The notes under the pieces: model-generated
What the model saw: only the letters and a program-made list of their open reading frames with translations
What the model was told of the DNA's origin: nothing
The model's database searches: none
Shown: positions 50,602-59,742 of the stretch, in pieces
Layout of the letters: each line of letters begins with the position of its first letter
How positions within the stretch are numbered: the first letter of the stretch is position 1
Source of the DNA: an uncultured Bacteroidota bacterium
GTDB lineage: Bacteria; Bacteroidota; Bacteroidia; Bacteroidales; P3
Assembly (NCBI GenBank): GCA_902771735.1
Contig: CACXXO010000001.1
Span: 1 to 64,000, forward strand
DNA length: 64,000 nt
Direction of reading: 5' to 3'
Translations under genes and position numbers: made by a program

Positions 50602-53193
50602 TTACAGCTGGAATTTGAGGTCGATGCGGATAAACCAGCGGTCCCATCCCTCGAGGCCTTCGAGGTAGGTGAGGCGGCGCACGAAATCGACACGCAAGAA
50701 CTTGAGAATGTTCTCGATGCCGAGGCTATACTCCATGTAGGGGGCAGTGCCGAAAGGCTTGGTGCCTTCGGGCATGCGGTAGAGGCCAGTGGGGTCGTTG
50801 AAGGGGTCGTTGCGGGTGGAGAGGCCGCCATAGAGGAAGTTGAAGCCCACCACCTCGCGCAGGCGCAAGCGGTTGATGAGGGGTATGCGGTTGAGTATCC
50901 AGCCCTTGAGGTGATAGGTGGCGAAGAAGGCCACGTACTGGTCCATGATGAACTCCATGGGTTGCATGGTGTTGAAGGCGTTGTTGGAGATGTAGAGGCT
51001 CGAGTTGCCGGAAGGGATGTAGAGGCGGGTGTAGGGGGCGCGGTTCCAAATGACACCGGAAACGAGTTTGGCGTCGATGTGGCCGAAGGAGGAGAGCCAG
51101 AAGCGCTTGTCGGCCGAGAAGGCTGTGCTCTGGATGAGGAGGTCGCCGTCGACAAGGTTGACGTTGTGAGAGAGCGAGATGGTGGGGGCGTCGCGACGGA
51201 GGTTCGACTGGGTCTCGCGGCGGCGGGTGCCGGCGGCGAAGTTGGGGGTGAAGCTGACGCCGGTGTGCCATTCGAGTTCGGTGAAGTAGTCTACCTTTTT
51301 AAGAGAGCCGTCGGCCTGATACTGAAGGTATTCGAGGCTTCCGGCGGGTTCGTAGTGTCGTGCCGCCACCCAGGTGTCGAACCTCAGGTGGCTCTTCCAT
51401 TCCTTGCGGAAACGCAGCAAACCCTGGGCCACATACTGGACATTCATCACCTTGTTGGACGACGACATGATGTTGTCGCGGTCGAAGTTGTCGTAGCTCT
51501 GGCCAGGGGTCTCGAGCTCGTAGGTGGCATTGAGGCTCACGCTGCTGTAGGGGCCTTCGTGGACGTGGCGGTCCTTGTCGTCGAAGGTGTAGGTGTAGGT
51601 GAGGTTGGTTTTGGGTCTCTGGTCGCGGAAACCATAGGCCACATAACCCTCGAGGAAGTGGCGCGGGCTGAGGTTGGCCTTAGTCATGCCGCCGAGGCGT
51701 ATGCGCCAGCCTTCCTGGTGGTTGTGGCTGATGATGTTGAACACGGGTCCGATGTCGAACTTGCTGTCGGCACGCTTGCGCGAAGTGGGGACATAGCCGC
51801 TGGCCAGCACTTCGCCGGTGGCTTTGAGGAAACGGAATTCGGGCAGGCGGCGGAGCTCGACCCACATGCTGTCGAGCACCGTCTCCTTGGCGCTGAGCTT
51901 CACGGGGCGGAGCTCATTGAACTCGCTCTTGAAACGCATGAGGTCCTTGCGCGGAAGGACGACCTCGTGCTCGAAGACCGAGAAAAGGCTGTCGGGCAGC
52001 ATCTGGGCGGTGTCGCTGAGGTCGTAGTTGGTGTAGACGCGCATCTGGTGGACGTAGAGCTCCTGTATGCGCTTGGAAATGTACATGCGGCCATAGGTGT
52101 CGCAGCGGTAGGGCAGGTAGCGCCCCGTGGAATCGCGGTGGAAGGTTTGGACGATGGAGAGGTCGCGCACAAAGTTGAGATTGACGTGCGGCGAGACGGT
52201 CATCACATATTTCGTCAAGGCGAAGGTGCTGTCGGGGTCGAGCGCGACATACATGCGGCCGGTGAAGCCGTAGCTCTGCTGGTTGGCAGGCACGAAACTC
52301 AACTCCACGCACTTCTGCCCGTCGACATAGGTGGTGTCGGTGATGTAGTATTTGTAGAATGTGACGGCCAGCAGAGGCGAGAGTGGCGAGGTGAAATGGT
52401 TGAGCATAAGTTCGATGTCGCCATCATAGATGTCCACCGGTGTGAACATGGCCTGGATATTGGCATCCATGCCCTCGTCCTCCATCACTTCGTCGAGGCC
52501 TTCCATACGCTTGCCGGTCACCAAACGGCGTCGCTGCGAGGGACTTTTTCGATAGCTCTCCTCAGCCAAGGCTTCGCGCATCGAAATACAGAGGATGGGG
52601 GTGGCGTCGAACTCCGTCTCGTCGATGTACTTCTCGAGGAAACTGACCTTCTTCCATAGCCAATGGTTTTCGAAGTCGGGGTTGAAATCGTCGAGCGACA
52701 TGGAAAGGCGCTCGTAGACATCGCGGTGCCATTGGTCGGCACTCTCTATGCGGTTCTGCTCCTTGTGGTCGATGACTTTCTTCACCAGCTCGACGGCCGG
52801 GTTGTGCTTACGAGAGTATTTGTTCTTGCCCTTCTTGGCGGTGATTTCCACCGTCTGGAGCGTCTTGCCGCGTGGCACCATCTTGATGGTCACTCTTTTC
52901 TTTGTCTTCCCCTTCTCAGCCTTGAAACTCTGGGGTTCATAGCCCATCATGCGGAACTGGAGTTTCGTGAGCCCCTTGTCGTTGGAAAGTGAGAAACGTC
53001 CGTCCATGTCGGTCTCGGTGCCTGTCGTTGAGCCCTCAAAAACAACCTGCACAAAAGGCATGGGTTCATTCGTCTCAGCATCGCGCACACGGCCCTGCAC
53101 CGTCGTGGTTGACTTCACCTGCGCCTCCGCCACAACTGGCAGAAGCAACAGAAGAAACACTACAATCTTTCTATATCTCAATAAAATACGCAT
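50602..53193 (-). CDS. DUF5686 family outer-membrane protein with carboxypeptidase-regulatory-like domain
   Basis: Start 53193 gives 863 aa with a signal peptide (MRILLRYRKIVVFLLLLLPV then VAEAQ). An 80-residue CarboxypepD_reg-like domain follows (VQGRVRDAETNEPMPFVQVV then DGRFSLSNDKG, and MMGYEPQ). The rest fits DUF5686: KYSRKHNPAVELVKKVIDHK, YERLSMSLDDF and a large C-terminal barrel ending FIRIDLKFQL. The family is found in the outer membrane of Bacteroidota; function unknown. A -7 box TATATTTG lies at 53218-53225. Confidence 0.8.
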   Translation of the reverse strand: MRILLRYRKIVVFLLLLLPVVAEAQVKSTTTVQGRVRDAETNEPMPFVQVVFEGSTTGTETDMDGRFSLSNDKGLTKLQFRMMGYEPQSFKAEKGKTKKRVTIKMVPRGKTLQTVEITAKKGKNKYSRKHNPAVELVKKVIDHKEQNRIESADQWHRDVYERLSMSLDDFNPDFENHWLWKKVSFLEKYIDETEFDATPILCISMREALAEESYRKSPSQRRRLVTGKRMEGLDEVMEDEGMDANIQAMFTPVDIYDGDIELMLNHFTSPLSPLLAVTFYKYYITDTTYVDGQKCVELSFVPANQQSYGFTGRMYVALDPDSTFALTKYVMTVSPHVNLNFVRDLSIVQTFHRDSTGRYLPYRCDTYGRMYISKRIQELYVHQMRVYTNYDLSDTAQMLPDSLFSVFEHEVVLPRKDLMRFKSEFNELRPVKLSAKETVLDSMWVELRRLPEFRFLKATGEVLASGYVPTSRKRADSKFDIGPVFNIISHNHQEGWRIRLGGMTKANLSPRHFLEGYVAYGFRDQRPKTNLTYTYTFDDKDRHVHEGPYSSVSLNATYELETPGQSYDNFDRDNIMSSSNKVMNVQYVAQGLLRFRKEWKSHLRFDTWVAARHYEPAGSLEYLQYQADGSLKKVDYFTELEWHTGVSFTPNFAAGTRRRETQSNLRRDAPTISLSHNVNLVDGDLLIQSTAFSADKRFWLSSFGHIDAKLVSGVIWNRAPYTRLYIPSGNSSLYISNNAFNTMQPMEFIMDQYVAFFATYHLKGWILNRIPLINRLRLREVVGFNFLYGGLSTRNDPFNDPTGLYRMPEGTKPFGTAPYMEYSLGIENILKFLRVDFVRRLTYLEGLEGWDRWFIRIDLKFQL

Positions 53194-53217
53194 ATCTGCA
53201 TTACTATTTAAGCAATG

Positions 53218-53225
53218 CAAATATA
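53218..53225 (-). promoter_or_regulatory. -7 box TATATTTG for the DUF5686 gene
   Basis: Read on the minus strand followed by GCA, 25 bases before the start codon at 53193. It lies just after the stop codon of the upstream oxidoreductase gene. Confidence 0.6.
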
Positions 53226-53254
53226 CGTATTTTTTTCGAAATGAAAGCGCTTGT

Positions 53255-56200
53255 TTACTTGAAAGCGTTCTCGCTGAGACCATGGCCACTGAGGGCGAGG
53301 TCTTTCATGTAGCCGGGCACTTCGCGGCCGAGGTACTTGTCGACATAGAGTTTGGCAAGGTACTGGCCGAGCATGAATCCGTGGCCGCGGAGACCGGTGA
53401 GGAGGCCCACCTCGGGGTCGACGATGTATCGTGGCTCGGTGTAGCGGCCGGCCCAGCAGGCCAGGAAGCTGACATCCTTCAGGCTGGGCAGCCATTCGGC
53501 AAACACTTGGCTCACAATCTCCAGGAATTCCTTGCTGTTGTACTTGATGTTCTGGCGCGTCTCGTAGGCGTCGGTGTCGGGGCTGGCGCAACCGATAATC
53601 TGGCCAGTGTGTTCGAACTGCTGTCCATAGACGGCGCTGAAGCCCTTGTAGTGGCGACGGTCGATAACCATGTCGAGCGGGCCGCCGTTGGGTCCCATCA
53701 TAGGCAGACGGCGTGTGATAAATGCCTGGTGCTTCACAGGATACAGGCCGGTGTCGATACCCAGCATGTCGGTGAACTTCTCTGCGCCCCAACCCATAGC
53801 GTTGACAAAGTGGCCACAGGTATACTCGATATATTTTCCCTCGTGGTTGCGCACCAGGGCAACCACCTTGTCGCCCTTGCGCCAGACGCTGAGCAACTCA
53901 GTATCCTCATAGTAGCGGCCGCCGAGCGAGACACCGATATCACGGATATAGTCGATGACACGGCCTGGAGTGGCCTGCCAGCAGTCGCGGGTAATCAGAG
54001 CATGGCTGTAGGTGTCGCGGGTGTCGTCCCACAGCGGTGAAATCTCCTTCTTGAAGTCCTTGCGGTCGATCATGTAGGCGTCGCTCCACGCACGGCTGGC
54101 GTCGAGAGCCTTATAGGTAGCCTCGTCGTGGACGAGGTTTACATAGTGCGTAGGCTTGTAGTTGATATTGTGTACCTTCTGGATGCCCTTGAATATCTCG
54201 TGGCTATGCTGAGCGATGTCGGCGATATCGGGGTTCGAGAATGCCGGACGGCCGCCACCGATGTTGCGCCAGGAAGCGCCGCGGCTCCAGTTCACCATCA
54301 CGGGTTTCATGCCCGCCTCCGAGAAGTAGCGGAAGAGGCCGCTGCCCGAAATACCGCCGCCGGCGATGAACACCTTCACCTCCTCATGCTGCACGTCGTT
54401 GCCCTTCGGGAAGACATACACCTCCTTGCGGCCTTCGGTATAGACGTCGCCGAGGGTCACCTGGTTGCTCAACGGTGCACGCGGCGTGGCATCGCCCGTG
54501 AGTTCGATACCATGGCTGCGCAGCAGCTGCCGTGCACGTGCGATGCAACGCTTTCCGCGGCAGGGGCCCATACCCATGCGAGTGATGTGCTTCAACTCGT
54601 CGACCGAGATATACTTGCGGTCACCCACCACGTTGAGTATCTGCTCGTCGGTGATATCTTCGCAGTGGCAGATGTAGGTGGGCTCTTTCTGAGTATTCTG
54701 GGTATTCTGAGTACTCAGAGCATTCGGATATTTCTCTTTTACGATGAAGCCCTTGATGTCGGTCATCTGGCCGTCGACCTGAGCCACGAAGACACGTGCC
54801 ACATTGGTCTTGTTGTCTTTCTTGAGCACCTTCTCCACCTTGCCCTCGCCAATCTTCTTGCCGTTGTTGTCAACCAGGTATACTTCGGCGCCGTCGGCCA
54901 CCTCGTACTCGATAGGCAGGAAGCAGCAGTTCTTCGCCAGGTCGTAGCCGAAGATGGCCAATCCCGGGCAATGGTTCACACAAGCCATGCAGCCGATGCA
55001 CTTGTCGTAGTTGACAGTGGGGGTGCTCGAGGTGGTGGGCTTGCTGATGGCGCCCTGAGGGCAGCTGAAGGTGCAGGGGTTGCAGGCGAAACCATAGAGG
55101 CAGTCGAGTTGCACAAAAGGCTTCATCGCCATGCGTTCCATGCTCGGCAAGTTGGGCTTCTCAAGCAGACGTATCGGGTGCTGTTGCGAGTCGATATACT
55201 GGCGCGAAACCTCCAGATAGTCATCATAGTTGAACCTCAACCCCAGCTCCTGGGCAATCTCGTAGGCCGACTGCTTGCCACGGAGCACGGCACTCGTGCC
55301 CTCGCCTATTCTCACGGCGTCGCCCACACCATAGACATGGCTCCCGAAGAGTTCCTTGCCCTTGGTGAGCAGTTGGTTGTCGGGCACCAGGCCGGTGCAT
55401 ATATTAATGATGTCGATGTCCTCTATCACCTGTTCGGTGCCGGGGATGGGTTTGAAATTCTCGCATTTGGCGATGACGGCACCCTTGATGCCGGTGTAGT
55501 CGTCGTTGGGGATGGCGCGCAGCAGCACATAGCCCGTCATGATGGGGATGCCCAGACGGCGCACACGGTTGGCCTGCACGGGGAAGCCGCCCTCGCGGGG
55601 CATGGCCTCGATGATGGCCTTGATTTCGGCGCCCGCCTGCATGCCCTGGTAGGAAGTAAGGTAGCCGATATTGCCGGCGCCCACCGTCAGCACACGCTTG
55701 CCCAGCAGGGTATGCTCCTGATTCATCATCTTCTGGAACACGGCGGCGGTGTATACACCCGGCACGTCGTCGTTCTCGAAGGGTGGCATGAATGGCACGG
55801 CACCCGTAGCCACCACGAGGAACTGTGCGTCGACATAGGCCATCTCGCTGGTGACGCTGTTCTTGATGGCGATTCTCGGGCCCTCAAGAATATCCCAAAC
55901 AGTGTAGTTCAGCAGGATGCCGTCCTGATTGTCGCCGGCAAGGGTCTTGGCGATGTCGAAGCCGCGCATGCCGCCGTATTTCTTCTCTTTCTCGAAGAAG
56001 AAGAACTGGTGGGTCTGCATGTTGAACTGGCCTCCGATGCGGGGATTGGCGTCCACCACCAGGCAGTCGATGCCGAAAGCCTGCAACTGCTCGCGGCAGG
56101 CCAGACCTGCGGGACCGGCACCGATGATGGCCACCGTGGTCTTGAATATCTTCAATGCGTTCACCTCCTGCGGCTTGGCAGGAGCCTCGAAAGTAACACC

Positions 56201-56500
56201 CGGAAGGTCGGCTTCATGCGTAATGATGCGTACCTCCTTCACTCCGTCGACAGGCGTGATGCAGATGCGGCGCACGCGGCCGTCGACCAACATTTCGCAG
56301 GCTCCGCATTTGCCGATGCCGCACTCCAGCGAGCGCTTGCGTCCCTGCAGACTGTGGCTGTGCACAGGAAAACCGGCCTCGTGCAATGCCTTGGCGATGG
56401 TGTAGCCCTTGGTGGCTTGCACCTTGTGGCCTTCAAACATAAATTCAACAATCTCTCCTTGAGGGATGTCCAGAATAGGGTGTTTTTCGATTCTGTACAT
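53255..56500 (-). CDS. Multidomain FAD/Fe-S oxidoreductase resembling fused HcnA-HcnB-HcnC
   Basis: The 1081-aa protein contains in order: a 2Fe-2S domain (C60, C65, C68 and C80 in LECGIGKCGACEMLVDG then RRIC); an FAD/NAD domain with AIIGAGPAGLACREQLQAFG (124-143); a 4Fe-4S part (CNPCTFSCPQG and CIGCMACVNHCPG); a BFD-like 2Fe-2S domain (ICHCEDITDEQI, GPCRGKRC); and a DAO-type FAD domain (VFIAGGGISGSGLFRYF, GLRGHGFMLGQYLAK). HcnABC, octopine oxidase and proline dehydrogenase complexes carry these domains on separate chains. The likely role is amino-acid oxidation, but the substrate is unknown. Confidence 0.8.
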   Translation of the reverse strand: MYRIEKHPILDIPQGEIVEFMFEGHKVQATKGYTIAKALHEAGFPVHSHSLQGRKRSLECGIGKCGACEMLVDGRVRRICITPVDGVKEVRIITHEADLPGVTFEAPAKPQEVNALKIFKTTVAIIGAGPAGLACREQLQAFGIDCLVVDANPRIGGQFNMQTHQFFFFEKEKKYGGMRGFDIAKTLAGDNQDGILLNYTVWDILEGPRIAIKNSVTSEMAYVDAQFLVVATGAVPFMPPFENDDVPGVYTAAVFQKMMNQEHTLLGKRVLTVGAGNIGYLTSYQGMQAGAEIKAIIEAMPREGGFPVQANRVRRLGIPIMTGYVLLRAIPNDDYTGIKGAVIAKCENFKPIPGTEQVIEDIDIINICTGLVPDNQLLTKGKELFGSHVYGVGDAVRIGEGTSAVLRGKQSAYEIAQELGLRFNYDDYLEVSRQYIDSQQHPIRLLEKPNLPSMERMAMKPFVQLDCLYGFACNPCTFSCPQGAISKPTTSSTPTVNYDKCIGCMACVNHCPGLAIFGYDLAKNCCFLPIEYEVADGAEVYLVDNNGKKIGEGKVEKVLKKDNKTNVARVFVAQVDGQMTDIKGFIVKEKYPNALSTQNTQNTQKEPTYICHCEDITDEQILNVVGDRKYISVDELKHITRMGMGPCRGKRCIARARQLLRSHGIELTGDATPRAPLSNQVTLGDVYTEGRKEVYVFPKGNDVQHEEVKVFIAGGGISGSGLFRYFSEAGMKPVMVNWSRGASWRNIGGGRPAFSNPDIADIAQHSHEIFKGIQKVHNINYKPTHYVNLVHDEATYKALDASRAWSDAYMIDRKDFKKEISPLWDDTRDTYSHALITRDCWQATPGRVIDYIRDIGVSLGGRYYEDTELLSVWRKGDKVVALVRNHEGKYIEYTCGHFVNAMGWGAEKFTDMLGIDTGLYPVKHQAFITRRLPMMGPNGGPLDMVIDRRHYKGFSAVYGQQFEHTGQIIGCASPDTDAYETRQNIKYNSKEFLEIVSQVFAEWLPSLKDVSFLACWAGRYTEPRYIVDPEVGLLTGLRGHGFMLGQYLAKLYVDKYLGREVPGYMKDLALSGHGLSENAFK

Positions 56501-56598
56501 ACTTGTAAGTGTTTTAGGATTAATTTATTATAGTATTAATTATTGTCCAATGAACACCACAAAATTAATCATCTTTTCGCAAAGATGCAAATATTTTT

Positions 56599-58161
56599 TT
56601 AAAATATCATCAACCGATTTCTGTCGGGATAGAATATCAACGTCATCTTGCCCCGTTTCCAACGCCAACGTTGCTTGACGGTGACATGGTGGGGTCCGCA
56701 GAGGGCGTCGAGGCGGGCAATCATGGCCGCCGCCTGGCGTGCCTCCCAAGCCTCACGCTCTTCCCGTTCGTTGTGGTTCCAGTCGTGACGGGGCTTCGTC
56801 CCCCACGACATGAAATGCTGAGGCTGATAGAAATCGAAGAACAGCGCCGCAACGCGACGGTCGTTCCTGCGCACACAATATTCAATACTCATATTGTAGA
56901 GTGTGTCCACGCGCTTGCACATGCGCAAGTTGCGGCTATTGGCGTCGGTGAGGCCTATGTCATTGAAATAGCCGTTGCGCAACGAATCCTCCTCGAGGAA
57001 CACGCCGCCGTGGGCACGCTCGAAAGCAATTGCCATACTGTCATCGATGCTTCCCCAGCCTGCCTCGAGAAAAGCCAGCAATGTGTCCAATCCATCGGCT
57101 GCGCAAATGGGCAATGTATCGATAATAAGACTGATATTGAGCACATTGACCCTCCCTTCCCCTACATCAATCAGTCCTGCGTTGAGGGCATCCTGCTGGA
57201 AAGGCACCACAAGACGGTTGGTACGAATATTCCCGCAAACGCTTAGAGTTTGGACATCAACGCCATAGCGTCTACCAAGAGCCACTATTGTCTGCAACTC
57301 GTTGCGACCCGAGATACGCATCAACACTGTGCCGTCGGGCCTGTCAACGAGCAGCACCAGACTGTCTCCCACAACCACCGACCCCACTATCACCGTGTCG
57401 TGATACTGACCGATGTAGCTCAACCATCCTTCATACCGGGGGTCGACATAGAGGGTGTCGGCCCTGAGCCACGGGCTTTTGTCCCTGCCGGCAGCAAAGT
57501 AGTCGGCCTTGGCCTGGCGGTGGTTGGTAGTGCTGGGCGTGGCCGTATCAATCTGGCTGAACGTCACGCTCCTCACCATGTCGGGCTCGACAACAAAGAA
57601 CCGCCCGCCCGCTCTCCGCACAGCGCCGAGCCCCACGAGCGCACATTCCTTGTTCCCACGGCGGTCGTGGAACCACATCGACTGCCCCCACTCGCCGTTG
57701 TCCACCTCGTAGACACCGACGTCATCGTCCTCATACACCAGCTCGACCAGTTTTGGACATTCAACCCATTGAACATCAGCGGTGTCGAACCAAAAGTCGT
57801 GCTTCTCCCACGAGCCATAGATGTCCAAGAACAGTGTGTCGTGGCGCACAAAGAGATCATCCTTGTAATGGCCAAACTCCTTCGGGCAAGGCAGTTGCAC
57901 TGCCTCGAGCGTGCGGCTGTCAATAGCGAAGAGCAACTCACTGTAGTGCCTCGAAAAAAGACCTGTGCTGAAAGTGAACATGCAATAGTAGCGGCCATGG
58001 TATTCCGTCACCTTCCGCAGCCGTGCGTGCCCTTGCACACCCACCTGCTCGCGGATGTCGAGCGCCACCGTGCGCTCCCCTTCCACCGTCCATCCGCTCT
58101 GGGCATAGCCCTCAAATGCCACAAAAGACGCCAATAATAGCAGCAACAATCTCATATCCAC
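56599..58161 (-). CDS. Unrecognised exported protein
   Basis: The 520-aa product has a signal peptide (MDMRLLLLLLASFVAFEGYA then Q). The body shows repeated beta-strand segments (FWFDTADVQWVECPKLVELV, DTLYVDPRYEGWLSYIGQYH, GTVLMRISGRNELQTIVALG) that could form a propeller, similar to Bacteroidales 6-bladed propeller proteins; this is a guess. The C-terminus is basic (VKQRWRWKRGKMTLIFYPD). No catalytic motif was recognised. Confidence 0.6.
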   Translation of the reverse strand: MDMRLLLLLLASFVAFEGYAQSGWTVEGERTVALDIREQVGVQGHARLRKVTEYHGRYYCMFTFSTGLFSRHYSELLFAIDSRTLEAVQLPCPKEFGHYKDDLFVRHDTLFLDIYGSWEKHDFWFDTADVQWVECPKLVELVYEDDDVGVYEVDNGEWGQSMWFHDRRGNKECALVGLGAVRRAGGRFFVVEPDMVRSVTFSQIDTATPSTTNHRQAKADYFAAGRDKSPWLRADTLYVDPRYEGWLSYIGQYHDTVIVGSVVVGDSLVLLVDRPDGTVLMRISGRNELQTIVALGRRYGVDVQTLSVCGNIRTNRLVVPFQQDALNAGLIDVGEGRVNVLNISLIIDTLPICAADGLDTLLAFLEAGWGSIDDSMAIAFERAHGGVFLEEDSLRNGYFNDIGLTDANSRNLRMCKRVDTLYNMSIEYCVRRNDRRVAALFFDFYQPQHFMSWGTKPRHDWNHNEREEREAWEARQAAAMIARLDALCGPHHVTVKQRWRWKRGKMTLIFYPDRNRLMIF

Positions 58162-58265
58162 CGTTTTTGTATTTTATAACGCAAAACAAAAGTCTTTATT
58201 GCCATCCTTAATTCGTTTTTTTTATACAAGCCAAAAAAACGCCATTTTTCCACCTCTGCAACTAA

Positions 58266-58371
58266 CTGATACTTAGCACCAACTCCCTATCAACTCCCAC
58301 CCATCTCCCACCCATCTCCGACCCATGTCCGACCATGGTGGGAGATGATAGGGTGGTGGTAGGGGGATGGA
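58266..58371. repeat. Palindromic intergenic repeat, copy C
   Basis: Near-identical to copy B in inverted orientation. The left half (CACCAACTCCCTATCAACTC, then CATCTCCCACC) can pair with the right half (GGTGGGAGATGATAGGGTGG). Confidence 0.85.
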
Positions 58372-58488
58372 TGGTAGAAAAACGAAGGTGTCCCTTAAGC
58401 CTCCTCAGATGCTGCGGGGACTTATGACCACATACGCGGGGTGTTGGATGAATTTTTTTGTTTTTTTTGTTTTTTTTTTATTTTTGCA

Positions 58489-58496
58489 TTTCCAAA
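58489..58496 (+). promoter_or_regulatory. -7 box TATTTTTG behind poly-T tracts
   Basis: The box is directly preceded by tracts of seven, eight and nine T residues separated by single G residues (58453-58489) and lies 16 bases before the start at 58513. Slippage in these tracts would change promoter spacing. Confidence 0.55.
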
Positions 58497-58512
58497 TTGT
58501 ATTAAAGATCCT

Positions 58513-59736
58513 ATGAAGAAAATTAATATATTACTGGCCATACCAAAATTATGCATCATAACAGTGTTTTTTTTGAGCACTCCATTGTCATGGTGCCAGA
58601 CTGGCTATTGGGATTGCTATCCTACTTTAAAAGGGGATGGCATAATATCCAGAGTTACTAATAATGGACAATATGGAATAACTTGCTATACTTCAACTCA
58701 TAATATTAGCAGTTTTGTTGTAACCAATGGTAATATAAGTATCAATTATCCCACCTCGAACTATGTGGTAAGTAATCCATTTGACCCCAACCCCACCCTA
58801 AACCATGGTTACTCCATCAGAGACATGAAGATTGTTGGTGATACCTGCTGGATATGTGGGACGTATTGGAGGGAGACTGGGCAATGGAAGTATAACATGC
58901 AGGGATTATTGTATTGGGAAATATTGTATGATGGATTTGTGGGATACGTCTTGTTGTCAGATATGATCAACCAGTCTTGCCCTGTAAAATATATTTCTGT
59001 ACCCTTTGTACAGTATTTAAACAAATTAATTGTTTATCAAGATAAAATTGCAGCAATAGGGGAATATGAGACAGATGAGGGTCGATTTGTGGAAATAACG
59101 AGGTTAAACGATGCTCAATGGAATTTTACCGTAGGACAAACAACATGTTCGGAGGAGCAATTCAAAGGAATCACATATACTGGGGGGAAGGTGGTTGTTC
59201 TTTCGCGATTCAATGATCCACTGCATGTTATGTACTACAAACACGGAATAGGCTTACGCTATGGTACATTAGGCTCCTTTTTATCTACAAGCCAAAAGAT
59301 TTATTGCTATTCTACCCGAGATGCAGATGGAACTTCCGATTTTGATTTTTGGCCTACGGCTCCGCTGATTTTTGACAAGGCCAATACAACCGGCAGTGTT
59401 GTTGTTGGTTATATCTGCAATCCGACGGAACCAATGGATCAATATTGGGGCAGATTGGTTTACTACTATTTTAATCTTGAAAATGACCACCATCCTGTTT
59501 GTATATATAATGATGACAATAAGAGGTATAGTTCAATAAAGGATTTTAGCTATCATGGATCAGATCAAACTGTAGCCCTGTTGGAAGGTAGCTCAACCAG
59601 AATTACATGCAATAGTTATTATCCTACCCGCGACAGTGTTATGACTGTAATCTATAGTGAAACGACTGCTGTGAAAACAATGAAATTCTATCCCAGTTCT
59701 ACTCTTTCAGAGAGAGTATGTACCGATTTGAATTGA
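58513..59736 (+). CDS. AT-rich secreted protein of unknown function
   Basis: Start 58513 gives 407 aa with a signal peptide (MKKINILLAIPKLCIITVFF then LSTPLSWCQ). The body is rich in beta strands and aromatic residues (GYSIRDMKIVGDTCWICGTY, IAAIGEYETDEGRFVEITRL), resembling Bacteroidales surface proteins with propeller-like repeats. It has no T9SS tail. Base composition is much more AT-rich than its neighbours, which suggests transfer. A six-base gap separates it from the T9SS cargo gene. Confidence 0.65.
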   Translation: MKKINILLAIPKLCIITVFFLSTPLSWCQTGYWDCYPTLKGDGIISRVTNNGQYGITCYTSTHNISSFVVTNGNISINYPTSNYVVSNPFDPNPTLNHGYSIRDMKIVGDTCWICGTYWRETGQWKYNMQGLLYWEILYDGFVGYVLLSDMINQSCPVKYISVPFVQYLNKLIVYQDKIAAIGEYETDEGRFVEITRLNDAQWNFTVGQTTCSEEQFKGITYTGGKVVVLSRFNDPLHVMYYKHGIGLRYGTLGSFLSTSQKIYCYSTRDADGTSDFDFWPTAPLIFDKANTTGSVVVGYICNPTEPMDQYWGRLVYYYFNLENDHHPVCIYNDDNKRYSSIKDFSYHGSDQTVALLEGSSTRITCNSYYPTRDSVMTVIYSETTAVKTMKFYPSSTLSERVCTDLN

Positions 59737-59742
59737 AATTGA

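Larger units (their letters stand above)
58162..58512. other. Divergent intergenic region with repeat copy C
   Basis: The 351-base gap holds repeat copy C (58266-58371), a run of T-rich tracts at 58451-58489 and the promoter box at 58489-58496. No gene is visible. Confidence 0.7.

Noticed and set aside
50911-52659. Plus-strand open frame of 582 codons antisense to the DUF5686 gene
   Set aside because: Composition is dominated by V, E, G, A and H without motifs; the minus-strand frame has a signal peptide and known domains.
54128-56533. Long plus-strand open frame (801 codons) antisense to the Hcn-like gene
   Set aside because: It is a shadow of a GC-rich gene: low-complexity composition rich in H, A, V, D and no domain, while the minus strand shows complete cofactor motifs.
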